From the NCBI GenBank assembly GCA_031551765.1, contig JAVBNC010000110.1, forward strand, positions 1-42,587: a stretch of 42,587 nucleotides of DNA, in the 5' to 3' direction. The position numbers were made by a program, and so were the translations under genes. The number at the start of each line of letters is the position of its first letter. Position 1 is the first letter of the stretch. Shown here in pieces: positions 15,277 to 24,306 of the stretch. The notes beneath the pieces are model-generated. The model was not told the origin of the DNA, searched no databases, and saw only the letters and a program-made list of their open reading frames with translations. The DNA comes from JAVBNC01 sp031551765. Lineage in GTDB: Bacteria; Desulfobacterota; Desulfovibrionia; Desulfovibrionales; Desulfovibrionaceae.

Positions 15277-16056
15277 TCAGACTTTGGGACAAGGCGCCGC
15301 GCCCATCAGGAACAGGGCGTCGATGCCGTAGGCCAGAAAGGAGTAGCCTTCCTTGATTTTAGCGTCCAGAGCGGCCGGGTCCGGGGCCACCACGTGGTAG
15401 CCGCGCGGCATGCCGTGCTGTTCCGCTTTTTCGCGAATGGTTTCCAGTACCTTGAGGTAGGCGGGCTCGTCAAAGCGGCCCGTCAGGTCCATGGAGGCGG
15501 AAAGGTCGTAGGGGCCCACCATGTAGGCGTCCAGCCGGGGGTGGCTGAAAATGCCGTCCAGCTCCGGCACGGCGCGCACGTGCTCTATTTGGGCGACGAG
15601 CACGATATCCCGGCCGAGGCCGTTTTGCGGGTGCAGGTGCGCGTCAAAGTCCAGGCTGGAGCCGTTGGCGCGGGAAAAGCCCACGCCCCGCGCGCCGCCG
15701 GGAAACTCCGTGCCGCCGGGGTAAAGAGAGTAGGCGATCGCTTCGTCCAACTGGGCGCGGGATTCGATCATGGGGAAAATGAGGCCCCTGGCCCCGGAAT
15801 CCAGGGCCGCCTTGATCTCGGACTTGGTGGCTTCCACCAGCCGCACGAAAGGCTGGGTGCCCCAGCGTTCCAGGGCGCGGAAAAGGTCCGGCAGCATGGC
15901 CCTGGTGAAAGCGCCGTGCTCCATGTCCACGGCCGCCCAGTCGTAGCCCATGCGGCCGATGATTTCCGCCACGTCCGGGCTGGGAATCTGCAACCAGGTG
16001 CCCAGGGTGGGCCGTTTATTTTTCAGCTTTTGCCGTATTTCACTGCTGCTTGCCAT
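15277..16056 (-). CDS. HpcH/HpaI family class II pyruvate aldolase
   Basis: 259-residue metal-dependent aldolase of the HpcH/HpaI family (4-hydroxy-2-oxovalerate and 2-keto-3-deoxyglucarate aldolases). Motifs are VDMEHG (43-48, with the catalytic histidine His47), Arg72, FPMIES (94-99), QIEH (156-159, metal-binding Glu158) and GPYDLS (181-186, metal-binding Asp184). These enzymes reversibly join pyruvate to an aldehyde, giving 2-keto-3-deoxy acids. Within a glycan cluster holding a KdsB-like activating enzyme, it could build rather than break a 3-deoxy-ulosonic acid; that is inference. The start at 16056 has AAAGGAT upstream; an in-frame extension of 28 codons lacks family sequence. Confidence 0.87.
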   Translation of the reverse strand: MASSSEIRQKLKNKRPTLGTWLQIPSPDVAEIIGRMGYDWAAVDMEHGAFTRAMLPDLFRALERWGTQPFVRLVEATKSEIKAALDSGARGLIFPMIESRAQLDEAIAYSLYPGGTEFPGGARGVGFSRANGSSLDFDAHLHPQNGLGRDIVLVAQIEHVRAVPELDGIFSHPRLDAYMVGPYDLSASMDLTGRFDEPAYLKVLETIREKAEQHGMPRGYHVVAPDPAALDAKIKEGYSFLAYGIDALFLMGAAPCPKV

Positions 16057-16157
16057 GGGCCTATCCTTTGCAGGCGCATTCAGACGCCGCGCTTGTTGCA
16101 GAATCTCACGACCTATATGCCTGCCACAGGGCAAGAGCAAGGGGCCGGGGCGGGCCG

Positions 16158-17723
16158 CTATTCTCTATGCCCCGCCAGCAGACGTCGGGCGACATCCAGC
16201 CCGAATTGAAGCAACTGCCGCATTTCTTCCCGCCGCATGCCCATCAACCAAGGGAAAAACCAGCCCAGCACGGCACAGCCCAGCGTGTAGCACACGCCGC
16301 TGACAAAGAAATTCAGCACGCCACCCGGGACCGGGACAAGCAGGTCCACAAGCTTGCCCGTGAACAGGGCCAGCGCCATGAGCGAAAGCGGGCACAGCAG
16401 CTGATGCGCCAGGTTGCGGCCCAGGTTGATCGGGATGAACTTGGCGCAGCGCCAGAGCAGCAGGTTCACGAACACAAACTGCACCACCACCATTTTCACG
16501 GCCAGGCCGAAAGCGCCCAGGTTCAGGCCGCCGTGCTCGGAAGGAGCGAGCAGGAACCAGGTGCAGCAAATGCCCGCCAGCAGGGAGAGCAAAGTGTTGT
16601 TGCGCAGGGTTTTGGTGTCGCCCGTGGCGAAATACACGGAACTGACCACCTGGCCGTAGGACTGGTGCATGGGGTACAGGGCCATGATCTGTACGGGCAG
16701 AATGGCGGCCGCGAATTCCGCCCCGCCGAACAGACGCACCACGCCCGCCGCTTCCACGGCCGCGAAGCAGGAGAAATAGGCGGCAATGGCGTAAAGCATG
16801 GGGCCGTGGCGGTCCAGAAGGCGGGCCATGGCCTGCTTGTCCGCCCTGCCGTGGGCCAGGGTCAGCTCGCGCATAATCAGCGGGGTCATAGCCGTGACGA
16901 ACAGGAAACAAGCCATGCCCACTTTCTGGGACAGGGAAAAATAGCCCTGGGCCACGCTGCCGTCGAAATACTGCAGGATCCAGCGTTCCGCCGTCAGGAA
17001 CAAAAGCGAAGCCAGGGCCTGCACGAACAGCGGCGCGCTGTAGGCCACGAACTGGCCGGTGTAGGCGCTGCGGCGTTCCCGCGTCAGGGTCAGGGAAAAG
17101 CCGGGCCAGGCATGGCGCAGGCACCAGAAGTACCCCAGGGCCAGGAAAAGGTAGAGCAGATACTGGTGCGCGTAAAATACCGCCAGGTTCAGCCAGCCCA
17201 GCACGAACAGCGCCACCAGCGCCAGCATGGCCAGGATGTTGACGATGATGCGCACCAGTTCGCTTTTGACGGTCAGCCCCAGGGCGTCGTCCATGCTGCG
17301 GCCGATCTGGGCGAACCACATGCCGAAGTTAAGGCCCGCCGCCAGCGCGCCCATAAGCGGCGGCACGCCCGGCAGCAGCATATCCCCAAGCCCAGGCAGA
17401 AAGAGTATCGCGCCGCTGCCCGTGCACACCAGCAGCATAATGACGGCCAGGCGGCTGTAATAGGCCACCAGGGTGAAATCGTCCTGGTTGCGGGAAAGCG
17501 CGTTGTAAAAACAGGTGGAGGTGCCCATGTCCAGAAAGGAGGTCACCTGACGGTACACGCTGAGCGCGAAATTGAAGTTACCGTAGGCGGCCGGGCCGAG
17601 AGCGCGGGGCAGCAGGGCTTCCAGCACGAAAAACAACGGCACGGAGGCTATGTTGGAGATGACCTTCACAACATAGCGCTTCTTGAGCGATGCTTCCTGT
17701 CTGGGCAGAACCGTCTGCGACAT
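16158..17723 (-). CDS. Polysaccharide flippase, Wzx/MOP superfamily
   Basis: 521-residue integral membrane protein with 12 to 14 hydrophobic segments, of the oligosaccharide flippase (Wzx/RfbX, MOP) superfamily. The N-terminus KVISNIASVPLFFVLEALLP (19-38) and PAAYGNFNFALS (43-54) match the usual ALGPxxYGxxxF region. It would flip a lipid-linked glycan repeat from the cytoplasmic to the periplasmic face. It lies 25 bases downstream of the LIC12162-like gene and 101 bases upstream of the aldolase gene. No Wzy polymerase is recognisable nearby; the LIC12162-like protein is soluble-looking and not a candidate. Confidence 0.85.
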   Translation of the reverse strand: MSQTVLPRQEASLKKRYVVKVISNIASVPLFFVLEALLPRALGPAAYGNFNFALSVYRQVTSFLDMGTSTCFYNALSRNQDDFTLVAYYSRLAVIMLLVCTGSGAILFLPGLGDMLLPGVPPLMGALAAGLNFGMWFAQIGRSMDDALGLTVKSELVRIIVNILAMLALVALFVLGWLNLAVFYAHQYLLYLFLALGYFWCLRHAWPGFSLTLTRERRSAYTGQFVAYSAPLFVQALASLLFLTAERWILQYFDGSVAQGYFSLSQKVGMACFLFVTAMTPLIMRELTLAHGRADKQAMARLLDRHGPMLYAIAAYFSCFAAVEAAGVVRLFGGAEFAAAILPVQIMALYPMHQSYGQVVSSVYFATGDTKTLRNNTLLSLLAGICCTWFLLAPSEHGGLNLGAFGLAVKMVVVQFVFVNLLLWRCAKFIPINLGRNLAHQLLCPLSLMALALFTGKLVDLLVPVPGGVLNFFVSGVCYTLGCAVLGWFFPWLMGMRREEMRQLLQFGLDVARRLLAGHRE

Positions 17724-17748
17724 GCCTGATTTCCGCGTTCCTTCGTTG

Positions 17749-19434
17749 CTATAATGCGCGCAGCACGCGCCACCAGTGCTGCGTCAAAGGCCATTCCCCC
17801 CGCACGGGCGTCGCGGCGTAGACTTCCGCCCACTGACGCCGCGCGGCTTGCACCGTGCCGCTTTGCCACCAGCTTTGCACATCCGGCCACACGACCGTCA
17901 CATGGGCGGCTGCGGAAGCCGCGTCCGGGTGCAGGATTTTGGCCGCGCGCAAAGGCTCCAGGCGCTCTTCCGTTTCCGCGCCCATGCCCCAGCGTTCCTG
18001 GTCCCAGTAGCAGACCAGGGGAATGTTCGCCGCCACGGCCAGCAGCATGGTGGTGCCGTAGTGGTCCAGCACGGCCAGGCGGCAGGCCAGCAGCCGCCGC
18101 ATCAGGTCCCCGCCGCACAAAGACAGGGAAGGAAAAGCCGCCTGCACGTAAGGGCCGTCAGCCAGGCCCCCGGCCACTTTGAAGTAGGGCCGATACTGCG
18201 CGCAGGCCCGCACTTCTTCCGGAAGCGCGGCGAAAAATTCGCGCTTGGCCTTGCGGTACTCCACCAGCCCCGCGCCCAAAGGCCGGGATTTGAGGCGGTA
18301 CGTGTAGGTGCTCATCTCCGTGCCCACCAGGATGAGCGCCTTCTCTTTCTCCGCGTGCCGGTCCGCCACGGCGGCCGGCAAGGGGTGGGAAACCGGGGTG
18401 AAAGAGCCCTGGAACGGCGCGTGCCTGGTCCAGCCCCAGGTCAGGTGCGCGTGCTGGCGGTAATCCAGAATGGTGCTGCCTATGCAGCGCAAATTGCCGT
18501 TGTTGCCGCCGTGCTGGCAGTCGATGAGCCGCCCTCCCCCTTCCCGCCAGGAAGCCAGCGACAGGGCATAAGACTCGTTCTGCAAAAACTCGGCGGCCAA
18601 AATACGGATGCGGCCCTTGCGGTCTTTCAACGCGGGAACGGGCGCTTCCAAAGTATCCAGGGGCAGGCAGCGCCGCAAAAGCGGCAGCAGAGCCGCGTCC
18701 GGGACGCCGAAAGGCGGAAAATTTCCCGCGTACGCCGCCAGCGGCACGGTTAGATCCCGCGCGTTGCGGTTGCTCCATAGCGCCAGCGAAAGGACCAGGC
18801 TCTGGACGAGGCTGAACCCCTTGACCCGAGGGAACGGCAGAGCGCGCAGCAGAGAGCGCAGCCGCTCCTTGAAGCCGGTATCCGGCGGCATGGCCGTATG
18901 CAGCGTCCGGGCGGGCAGAGCTTCCAGCTTCCAGGCGGGCGGGGCCATAAGCCGCAGCAAGTACGAAAACAGGTACAGGTTGAACTGCCGGTCCTGGATG
19001 CCGTGGACCATAAAATCCCAGGAATTGCGGAAGCTGAACGCGCACTCTTCCGGCAGCACGGGCACGCGGAGTTCTTCTTCCCCGTGACGCGCGACCAAGT
19101 CCAGAACGCGCTGCCGCCGCTCCGCCAGGGCGTGCAGAGCCGTGAGCAGCCAGGAGCCGAGGGCGTTTTCCCAGAACACGGTCCCGCGCGCCAGCCCCCG
19201 TTTCTCGTTCAGCTCTTGCCCCAGGACGGGAATGAGCCGGACCATGGCAGCGTTGGCCGCGTCCGAGGCGTTTTCCATGTCCGCCAGGTCCCGGTAAGGA
19301 TCCAGCGGCAGGGAAAAGCGCTCTGCCCAGTCCGGGAAAGCCTCTTCCTGCTCCGCGAAGCACCAGGGGCCGGAGGCGATGTGTGTTGCCGGGTCCGCCC
19401 CGGCGGGCATGGGGCCGAAAACCAGCGTGCGCAT
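17749..19434 (-). CDS. LIC12162-family putative transferase
   Basis: 561-residue soluble-looking protein that resembles the LIC12162 family of putative transferases found in surface-sugar and flagellar-glycan clusters. Visible marks are the N-terminal block ASGPWCFAEQEEAFPDW (21-37), a central FLQNESYALSLASW and LIDCQHGGNNG, and a C-terminal DHYGTTMLLAVAANIPLVC that looks like the donor-binding half of a GT-B fold. The family has no proven reaction that I know of. NeuB-type, SpsF-like and methyltransferase genes lie upstream on the same strand, which suggests transfer of the sugar they make. The ATG at 19434 has only a weak ribosome site. Confidence 0.7.
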   Translation of the reverse strand: MRTLVFGPMPAGADPATHIASGPWCFAEQEEAFPDWAERFSLPLDPYRDLADMENASDAANAAMVRLIPVLGQELNEKRGLARGTVFWENALGSWLLTALHALAERRQRVLDLVARHGEEELRVPVLPEECAFSFRNSWDFMVHGIQDRQFNLYLFSYLLRLMAPPAWKLEALPARTLHTAMPPDTGFKERLRSLLRALPFPRVKGFSLVQSLVLSLALWSNRNARDLTVPLAAYAGNFPPFGVPDAALLPLLRRCLPLDTLEAPVPALKDRKGRIRILAAEFLQNESYALSLASWREGGGRLIDCQHGGNNGNLRCIGSTILDYRQHAHLTWGWTRHAPFQGSFTPVSHPLPAAVADRHAEKEKALILVGTEMSTYTYRLKSRPLGAGLVEYRKAKREFFAALPEEVRACAQYRPYFKVAGGLADGPYVQAAFPSLSLCGGDLMRRLLACRLAVLDHYGTTMLLAVAANIPLVCYWDQERWGMGAETEERLEPLRAAKILHPDAASAAAHVTVVWPDVQSWWQSGTVQAARRQWAEVYAATPVRGEWPLTQHWWRVLRAL

Positions 19435-19454
19435 CTATTCCATTTCCATTTTAG

Positions 19455-19617
19455 ATTTGCCGTATCTTTTGCCGATGCGCTTGAAAGGATGAAGCACCTG
19501 ACACCATTCCTGATTGTGAAAGCAAAAACACGGCGCTGCGCGCCGGGGCCGCAGGGCTGCGGCCCATTCCAACTCCGGATCAAACGTCAAAGCACGTTTG
19601 ATCCGGAGTTGGAATTA
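19455..19617. repeat. Family A structured repeat, copy A2
   Basis: 163 bp, sister of 3581-3744. SL1 is GGCGC with GCGCC, SL2 is GGGCCGCA with TGCGGCCC, and SL3 (about 19566-19615) has perfect 22-base arms around CAAAGC. Compared with A1, four SL3 pairs and one SL2 pair have changed on both arms. The NeuB-type stop codon lies inside the distal end of SL3. Confidence 0.8.
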
Positions 19618-20673
19618 CTCCAGCAAACGCCACTGCAACACGGTGTCTTCCGCTATGGCGCCGCGCGCCTTCATGCCCAGCACTTCGTCGATGTTGCGGG
19701 GGCTGATGCCGTGGGCCGGGCGTTTCCAGGTCAGGTCTTCCCGGCTGATTGCCGCGCCGGCCGGGATATCGCGGGCTGCCACCAGGCTGCGCCGCGCGTT
19801 TTTCCGGGCGGGTTCCTCCGCCTCCAGGGCTTGGACGGCCACGGGGCCGATGAGCGAACGCACCCGCCGCAGGTTGGCGCAAAAGAGTTTAAGGTCTTCC
19901 TTGTCCATGGCATGGTAGTGATCGTTGCCGGGCAGGGTTTTGTCAAAGGTAAAGTGCTTTTCCAGAATCCGCGCGCCCATCAGCCAGGCCGTTTCCAGGC
20001 AGCGCATGTCCTTGGGTTCCGTGTGGTCGGAATAGCCGATGATGCGCGGGGCGAAATGCCGCAGCAGCACCGGAATGGAGCCCAGGGTCGCGTTCTCATC
20101 CGGCGTCGGGTAGTTGAGCACACAGTGCAAAAGCGCCAATGGCACGCCAAAGGGGTCTATCCAAGAGACGGCCTCGGCTATTTCCGCCAAGGTCGAACCG
20201 CCCGTGGACAGCAGTATGGGCTTGCCGTATCCGGCCAGGGCCTGGATGAAGGGCTTGTTGGTAATGTCCGAAGAGGAGATCTTGAACGCGCCCATCAGGG
20301 GGTTCAGGTAGGCCGCGGAATCCACGTCAAAGGGCGCGGACAGGAACTCTATGCCCACGGCGGCGCTGTGCGCTTTGAGGGCTTCGAATTCCTTCTGCCC
20401 GAACTGGTCGTACTTCTGGAACAGCTCGTACTGGCTGCGCGTGGGTTCTTTGTTGATGTCCCAGTAAAAGGGCGAGTCTTTGGACGCGATTTTCCCGGCC
20501 TTGTAGGTCTGGAATTTAATGGCGTCCGCCCCGCCTTCCTTCGCTTCTTCAATCAGGCGCTTGGCCAGGTCCATGCTGCCTTCGTGGTTCACGCCGGCTT
20601 CGGCAATAATGAAGGGCTGGGGAAAGCCGGAGGCAAGGTCCACCGGGGCGGCGAAAAATTCCTGCAAGGTCAT
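19615..20673 (-). CDS. NeuB-family nonulosonic acid synthase
   Basis: 352-residue synthase that condenses phosphoenolpyruvate with a six-carbon amino sugar to make a sialic, pseudaminic or legionaminic-type acid. The barrel opens with FIIAEAGVNHEG (21-32) and contains AIKFQTYK (51-58), KISSSDITN (131-139), STGGST (156-161), GYSDHT (213-218), EKHFT (238-242) and PGNDHYHAM (248-256). An antifreeze-like SAF domain covers about 290-350 (RRSLVAARDIPAGAAI). The start overlaps the SpsF-like gene by four bases (ATGA), so the two are translationally coupled. Which of the three acids is made cannot be settled; a PseG-like domain in the fusion at 34952-36595 favours pseudaminate, or a relative of it. 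Confidence 0.9.
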   Translation of the reverse strand: MTLQEFFAAPVDLASGFPQPFIIAEAGVNHEGSMDLAKRLIEEAKEGGADAIKFQTYKAGKIASKDSPFYWDINKEPTRSQYELFQKYDQFGQKEFEALKAHSAAVGIEFLSAPFDVDSAAYLNPLMGAFKISSSDITNKPFIQALAGYGKPILLSTGGSTLAEIAEAVSWIDPFGVPLALLHCVLNYPTPDENATLGSIPVLLRHFAPRIIGYSDHTEPKDMRCLETAWLMGARILEKHFTFDKTLPGNDHYHAMDKEDLKLFCANLRRVRSLIGPVAVQALEAEEPARKNARRSLVAARDIPAGAAISREDLTWKRPAHGISPRNIDEVLGMKARGAIAEDTVLQWRLLE

Positions 20674-21356
20674 GGCGCGTTCTCTCCAAAAAGTGAGATG
20701 ATTTCCACCGGGTTCAGGTCCAGGGTCAGGGGCATCAGGGCCAGCCTGCGATAATCCTCCGCCGTGTCCACGTCAAGCTTCACGTCCGGCCTGTGCAGGA
20801 AGGGGTTCGGCGGGTCAAAGGTGCGGATGGAAAAGCGCCGCGGGTTATCCCAGATAAAGGACAGGCAGTGTTCCCGGTGCGCGGGCAGCGTGGCTTCCCG
20901 GGCCAGGGTTTCCAGAAGGTCGCGGGAGATCATTTCCGCGCCCAGGCCGTCCGGGTACTTGTTGTTCCTGGGGATATGGTTGTAGGCGTAGTCGCAGCCC
21001 GCCTCGTTGTAAAAGCGGATCAGGTTGTCGATTTCCCCGCCCCAGATCAGGGGATTGTCCGCGCACACCCGCACGATATGCGTGGCGGCGTGCACGGCCG
21101 CCGCCTGGCGGAAGCGCTCCAGCACGTCCTCTTCCGGCCCCCGGAACACCGGCACGCCTTGCGCGGCCAAGTGCCTTTCCAACACGTCGTTTTCCGGGTT
21201 CACGGACGTGGCCACCACCACCTGGTCCAAAAGGGCCGCGGCCTTTACCCGCGTCACCACCCAATCAATAAGCGGATGGCCGCAAAGCTGCAGCATCATC
21301 TTGCAGGGCAGGCGCGTGGAGCCCATGCGGGCCTGGATCAAGGCTACTGTGCGCAT
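20670..21356 (-). CDS. SpsF-like cytidylyltransferase
   Basis: 228-residue nucleotidyltransferase of the SpsF family, named for a spore-coat polysaccharide protein. The nucleotide loop is IQARMGSTRLPCK (7-19). VRVCADNPL carries the expected acidic site, and KLDVDTAEDYR closes the domain. SpsF proteins accompany NeuB-type synthases and are thought to activate the product with CTP. It overlaps the NeuB-type gene by four bases, giving a synthase and activation pair. It is one of four CTP- or nucleotide-transferase modules in the window. Confidence 0.85.
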   Translation of the reverse strand: MRTVALIQARMGSTRLPCKMMLQLCGHPLIDWVVTRVKAAALLDQVVVATSVNPENDVLERHLAAQGVPVFRGPEEDVLERFRQAAAVHAATHIVRVCADNPLIWGGEIDNLIRFYNEAGCDYAYNHIPRNNKYPDGLGAEMISRDLLETLAREATLPAHREHCLSFIWDNPRRFSIRTFDPPNPFLHRPDVKLDVDTAEDYRRLALMPLTLDLNPVEIISLFGENAP

Positions 21357-21431
21357 ACGGTTTCCTGTTGGCCGGAGCCGGTGAAAAAATAACAGCGCCG
21401 CCGGGCGGCCTTTCTCGCCATAGCACTCATC

Positions 21432-21470
21432 CCGCGTCGATTACTTGTTTGAAAGTAATAAAAGACGCGG
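21432..21470 (-). other. Two-part hairpin between methyltransferase and SpsF-like genes
   Basis: Outer stem CCGCGTC (21432-21438) with GACGCGG (21464-21470). Inner stem ATTACTT (21440-21446) with AAGTAAT (21453-21459). The inner part is AT-rich in a GC-rich setting. It would lie in the leader of the SpsF-like/NeuB-type pair; its function is unknown. Confidence 0.45.
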
Positions 21471-21495
21471 GGATACACAAGTGCCGCAACAGGCG

Positions 21496-22200
21496 CTATT
21501 GGGCAGCGGCCAGAACCAGAAAGGAATCATCAAGCAAGGGGCCGCCGGAAAAATCGCCGTACAGCGTGACGGACGAAAAACCCGCCCGCCGCAGGCCGCT
21601 TTCCAACTCTTCCGGCCGCAGCGGCAGCAGGTTCACGGCGTCGGCGATTACTTCGCCGGTGTCCTTATGTTCCAGGCGCGTCTCAAAGCGCAACAGGGGG
21701 CCTTGCGGCTCGTAGCGGCGGGTAAAGCGCAGCTGTGGCGTTTCAATGAGGGGAAGCTCGCTGATACCCCGGTCCAGAATGCGCGCATAGTTGAGTATCT
21801 GGATAAGGCTGAGGCCGCCGGGGCTGAGAACACCGCGCAAGTCCGCCAGGAAGCGGTTCAGGCGTTCCGGGTCGTTCAGGTGGACCAGGGTGTTGCCGAA
21901 ACACAGCGCCCCGTCAAAGGCGGCGGCGCCGAAGCGTTCGGCGATACGGGTCATGTCCAGGCGCTCGAAGTGGAGGGCCGCGTCCGCATTCAGGGCAACG
22001 GCGCGCGCCACCATGCCTTCGTCCAGGTCAACGGCGCTGATTTCCCGGCCCGAGGCGGCGAACATGCGGGTGATGGAGCCCGTGCCGCAGCCTATGTCCA
22101 AAAGGCGCCGCCTGTCCCCCATGAGGGAAAGGGAAAAACGCATCTCGTCCGGGTGCGTCACAAAAATTTCGTCGTAATACCGGGAAATGCCGTGGTACAT
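21496..22200 (-). CDS. Class I SAM-dependent methyltransferase
   Basis: 234-residue methyltransferase. Motif I is LLDIGCGTGS (33-42), followed by AVDLDEGM (56-63) and the FDGALCFGNTLVHLND block, with a GGLSLIQILNY motif III region. The target is not readable. It lies upstream of the SpsF-like/NeuB-type pair on the same strand, which suggests O- or N-methylation of a surface sugar, although small-molecule targets are possible. It begins MYHGISRYYDEIF, typical of stand-alone enzymes of this class. Confidence 0.85.
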   Translation of the reverse strand: MYHGISRYYDEIFVTHPDEMRFSLSLMGDRRRLLDIGCGTGSITRMFAASGREISAVDLDEGMVARAVALNADAALHFERLDMTRIAERFGAAAFDGALCFGNTLVHLNDPERLNRFLADLRGVLSPGGLSLIQILNYARILDRGISELPLIETPQLRFTRRYEPQGPLLRFETRLEHKDTGEVIADAVNLLPLRPEELESGLRRAGFSSVTLYGDFSGGPLLDDSFLVLAAAQ

Positions 22201-22355
22201 AAAACGCCCTCCGCTGAACCGGCTTCCGTCACCCTAGCATGAAGCGCGCCAGGCGCAAAGGCCGCCGGCGTCATGATTTTAGCGGCCCGACGGCGTTCGC
22301 GCACTCTCCGGCCGCGCTTCATGCGTGGGAAGAATCGGGAAAGGAAACGGCGCTA

Positions 22356-24230
22356 CTACATGCCGCGCGGCCTGTCCGGCTGGGCTTCGTACATAAGCAC
22401 CGCCCCCACCAGGCCGGCCCCCAGAAGGTCGGAAAGCATGGTGGGCGCGATAAGCAACAGCCCGCCCACGGCGGCAAGAAAACGGGAAAAACGGCGCATG
22501 GGGCGGCGCAGATGCCCCATGGTCGCCAGCGCAATGGCGTAGACAGCCACCAGGCTGATGGCGAAACGCACCAGCCCCTCCCATATCGAGCCCACAAGCA
22601 TGAGCGAGGGCGCGTACACCAGAATGAACGGGATAATGTACGCCGCGACCCCAAGGCAAAAAGCGATAATCCCCACCCTGGTGGGCTCGCCCCCCCCCAC
22701 TCCGGCCGCCGCGTAGGCGGTCAGGGCCACGGGCGGGGTAATGGTGCTGATAATGCCGAAATAAAAAACGAACATGTGCGCGGCCAGGGGCAGCACCCCC
22801 AGCTTGACCAGAATGGGAGCGGCCAGGCTGGCCAGAATCAGATACACGGCCGTGGCGGGCAGCCCCATGCCCAGCACCAGGGACATGAACATTACGGCGA
22901 CAAGCGCCCCGCGCAGGTTCTGCGAAAAAAAGCCCAGCGCAGCGCTGGAAAGGGCGGAACCCAGCCCGGTAAGGCTGACCACGCCCAAAATGATACCGGC
23001 CGTGGCGCAGGCGCAGGCCACAGGCACGGCGTTTCTCACCCCTATTTCCAGGGCCTCCGCAAAACGGGCCGGGGTAATGCGCGTCTCCTTGCGCAGCCAG
23101 GAGACTCCGAGCAGGAGCAGCAGGGACCAGACCACGGAATCCAGAGGAGGGTAGCGCAGGCACAAAAAAACGATCAGGCAGACAAGGGGCAGCGCAAGGT
23201 GCCCAAGGCGGCGCAGGGAAGCCCCTAGGCCGCCGAAGGGCTGCTCGGGCGTGCGCACATTGTGCTTGCGGGCGTAAAGATCCACCATAAAGTACACGGA
23301 AGCGAAATAGATCAGCGCGGGCAAAAACGCGGCCTTGGCCACGTCAAAATAACTGATGTTCAGGTATTCCGCCATGATGAAGGCGGCCGCGCCCATGACC
23401 GGGGGCATGAGCATGCCGCCCGTGGAGGAAACGGCTTCCACCGCGCAGGCCATGTCAGCGGAATAGCCGCTGCGCCGCATCAGCGGAATGGTGAAGGTGC
23501 CCGTGGTTACGGCGTTGGCTATGGGGGAGCCGGAAATGGTGCCCATCAGCGCGCTGCTCACCACTGCGGTTTTGGCCGCGCCGCCGGTAAAACGCCGGGT
23601 AAGGGCGAAACTGCTCTCGATAAACAACTGCCCCGCCCCGCTCGCGCTCAAGAAGGCGCCGAAGAGGATGAACAAAATGATGAAGGTGGAGGAAATGCCT
23701 AGCGGCAGGCCGTAAATGCCCGAAGAGGTGGTGTATAGATAGGAGAGCACGCGCGAGAGGCCGTAGCCCTTATGCCGCAGCACGCCGGGAAGATACGGCC
23801 CTACATAGGCGTAAAGCAGAAACACCATCGCCGTCAGCGGGAGAAAAAAGCCGGAACAGCGCCTGCCCGCCTCCAGGGTGAACAGCAGCATGGCCCCTCC
23901 CCAGAAAAGCTCCCAAAAGCCGGGCTGCATCACCCGGAAGGCGAAGTCCTGCCAGAACAGCAAAAGGTAAATGCCGGCCCCGGCCATCAAAGTAAAACAG
24001 GCAGCATCCCAGAGCAGCGCGGACGGGCTTTGTTTCTCTTTGACCCCGGCGGGGTACAGCAAAAAAGCGAGGCAGCCGAGAATAAGCCAGTGCGTGGCGC
24101 GCTGCACCGTGGCGGAATACAGGCCGAAACAGCCCGTATAGAGGTGGAAAAAACCCGCGGCAAGGGCCAGGACGCGGACAAGCAGAACCCGCAGCCGACC
24201 GGCGCGTTGAAAAAAAGAAGCCTTGTCCAT
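22356..24230 (-). CDS. TRAP transporter fused permease (DctQ-DctM type)
   Basis: 624-residue membrane protein with the small (DctQ-like, about residues 15-115) and large (DctM-like, about 120-610) TRAP permease subunits in one chain, as usual for TAXI-type TRAP systems. GTISGSPIANAVTTGTFTIP, SSTGGMLMPPVMGAAAFIMA and LGMGLPATAVYLI are characteristic large-subunit blocks. It imports an organic acid with sodium or proton symport, fed by the binding protein encoded just upstream. The start at 24230 (MDKASF) follows a GAGG; an earlier ATG at 24269 has no ribosome site. It is last in an operon LacI regulator, TAXI binding protein, permease. Confidence 0.9.
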   Translation of the reverse strand: MDKASFFQRAGRLRVLLVRVLALAAGFFHLYTGCFGLYSATVQRATHWLILGCLAFLLYPAGVKEKQSPSALLWDAACFTLMAGAGIYLLLFWQDFAFRVMQPGFWELFWGGAMLLFTLEAGRRCSGFFLPLTAMVFLLYAYVGPYLPGVLRHKGYGLSRVLSYLYTTSSGIYGLPLGISSTFIILFILFGAFLSASGAGQLFIESSFALTRRFTGGAAKTAVVSSALMGTISGSPIANAVTTGTFTIPLMRRSGYSADMACAVEAVSSTGGMLMPPVMGAAAFIMAEYLNISYFDVAKAAFLPALIYFASVYFMVDLYARKHNVRTPEQPFGGLGASLRRLGHLALPLVCLIVFLCLRYPPLDSVVWSLLLLLGVSWLRKETRITPARFAEALEIGVRNAVPVACACATAGIILGVVSLTGLGSALSSAALGFFSQNLRGALVAVMFMSLVLGMGLPATAVYLILASLAAPILVKLGVLPLAAHMFVFYFGIISTITPPVALTAYAAAGVGGGEPTRVGIIAFCLGVAAYIIPFILVYAPSLMLVGSIWEGLVRFAISLVAVYAIALATMGHLRRPMRRFSRFLAAVGGLLLIAPTMLSDLLGAGLVGAVLMYEAQPDRPRGM

Positions 24231-24306
24231 GGCGCAGCGCCTCGAAAACACTCGTAAAAAACCAACCATGCGACAACGCTTCACGCGGCTTTGCCGCCGA
24301 CGCGCG

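Noticed and set aside
16050..17729. 559-codon rightward open frame opposite the flippase gene
   Set aside because: Rich in Gln, His, Arg and Gly with no membrane segments or motifs; an antisense shadow of the flippase gene.
21384..21412. Terminator between methyltransferase and SpsF-like genes
   Set aside because: The GC stem is only five pairs with a three-base loop, and seven unrelated bases separate it from the T run.
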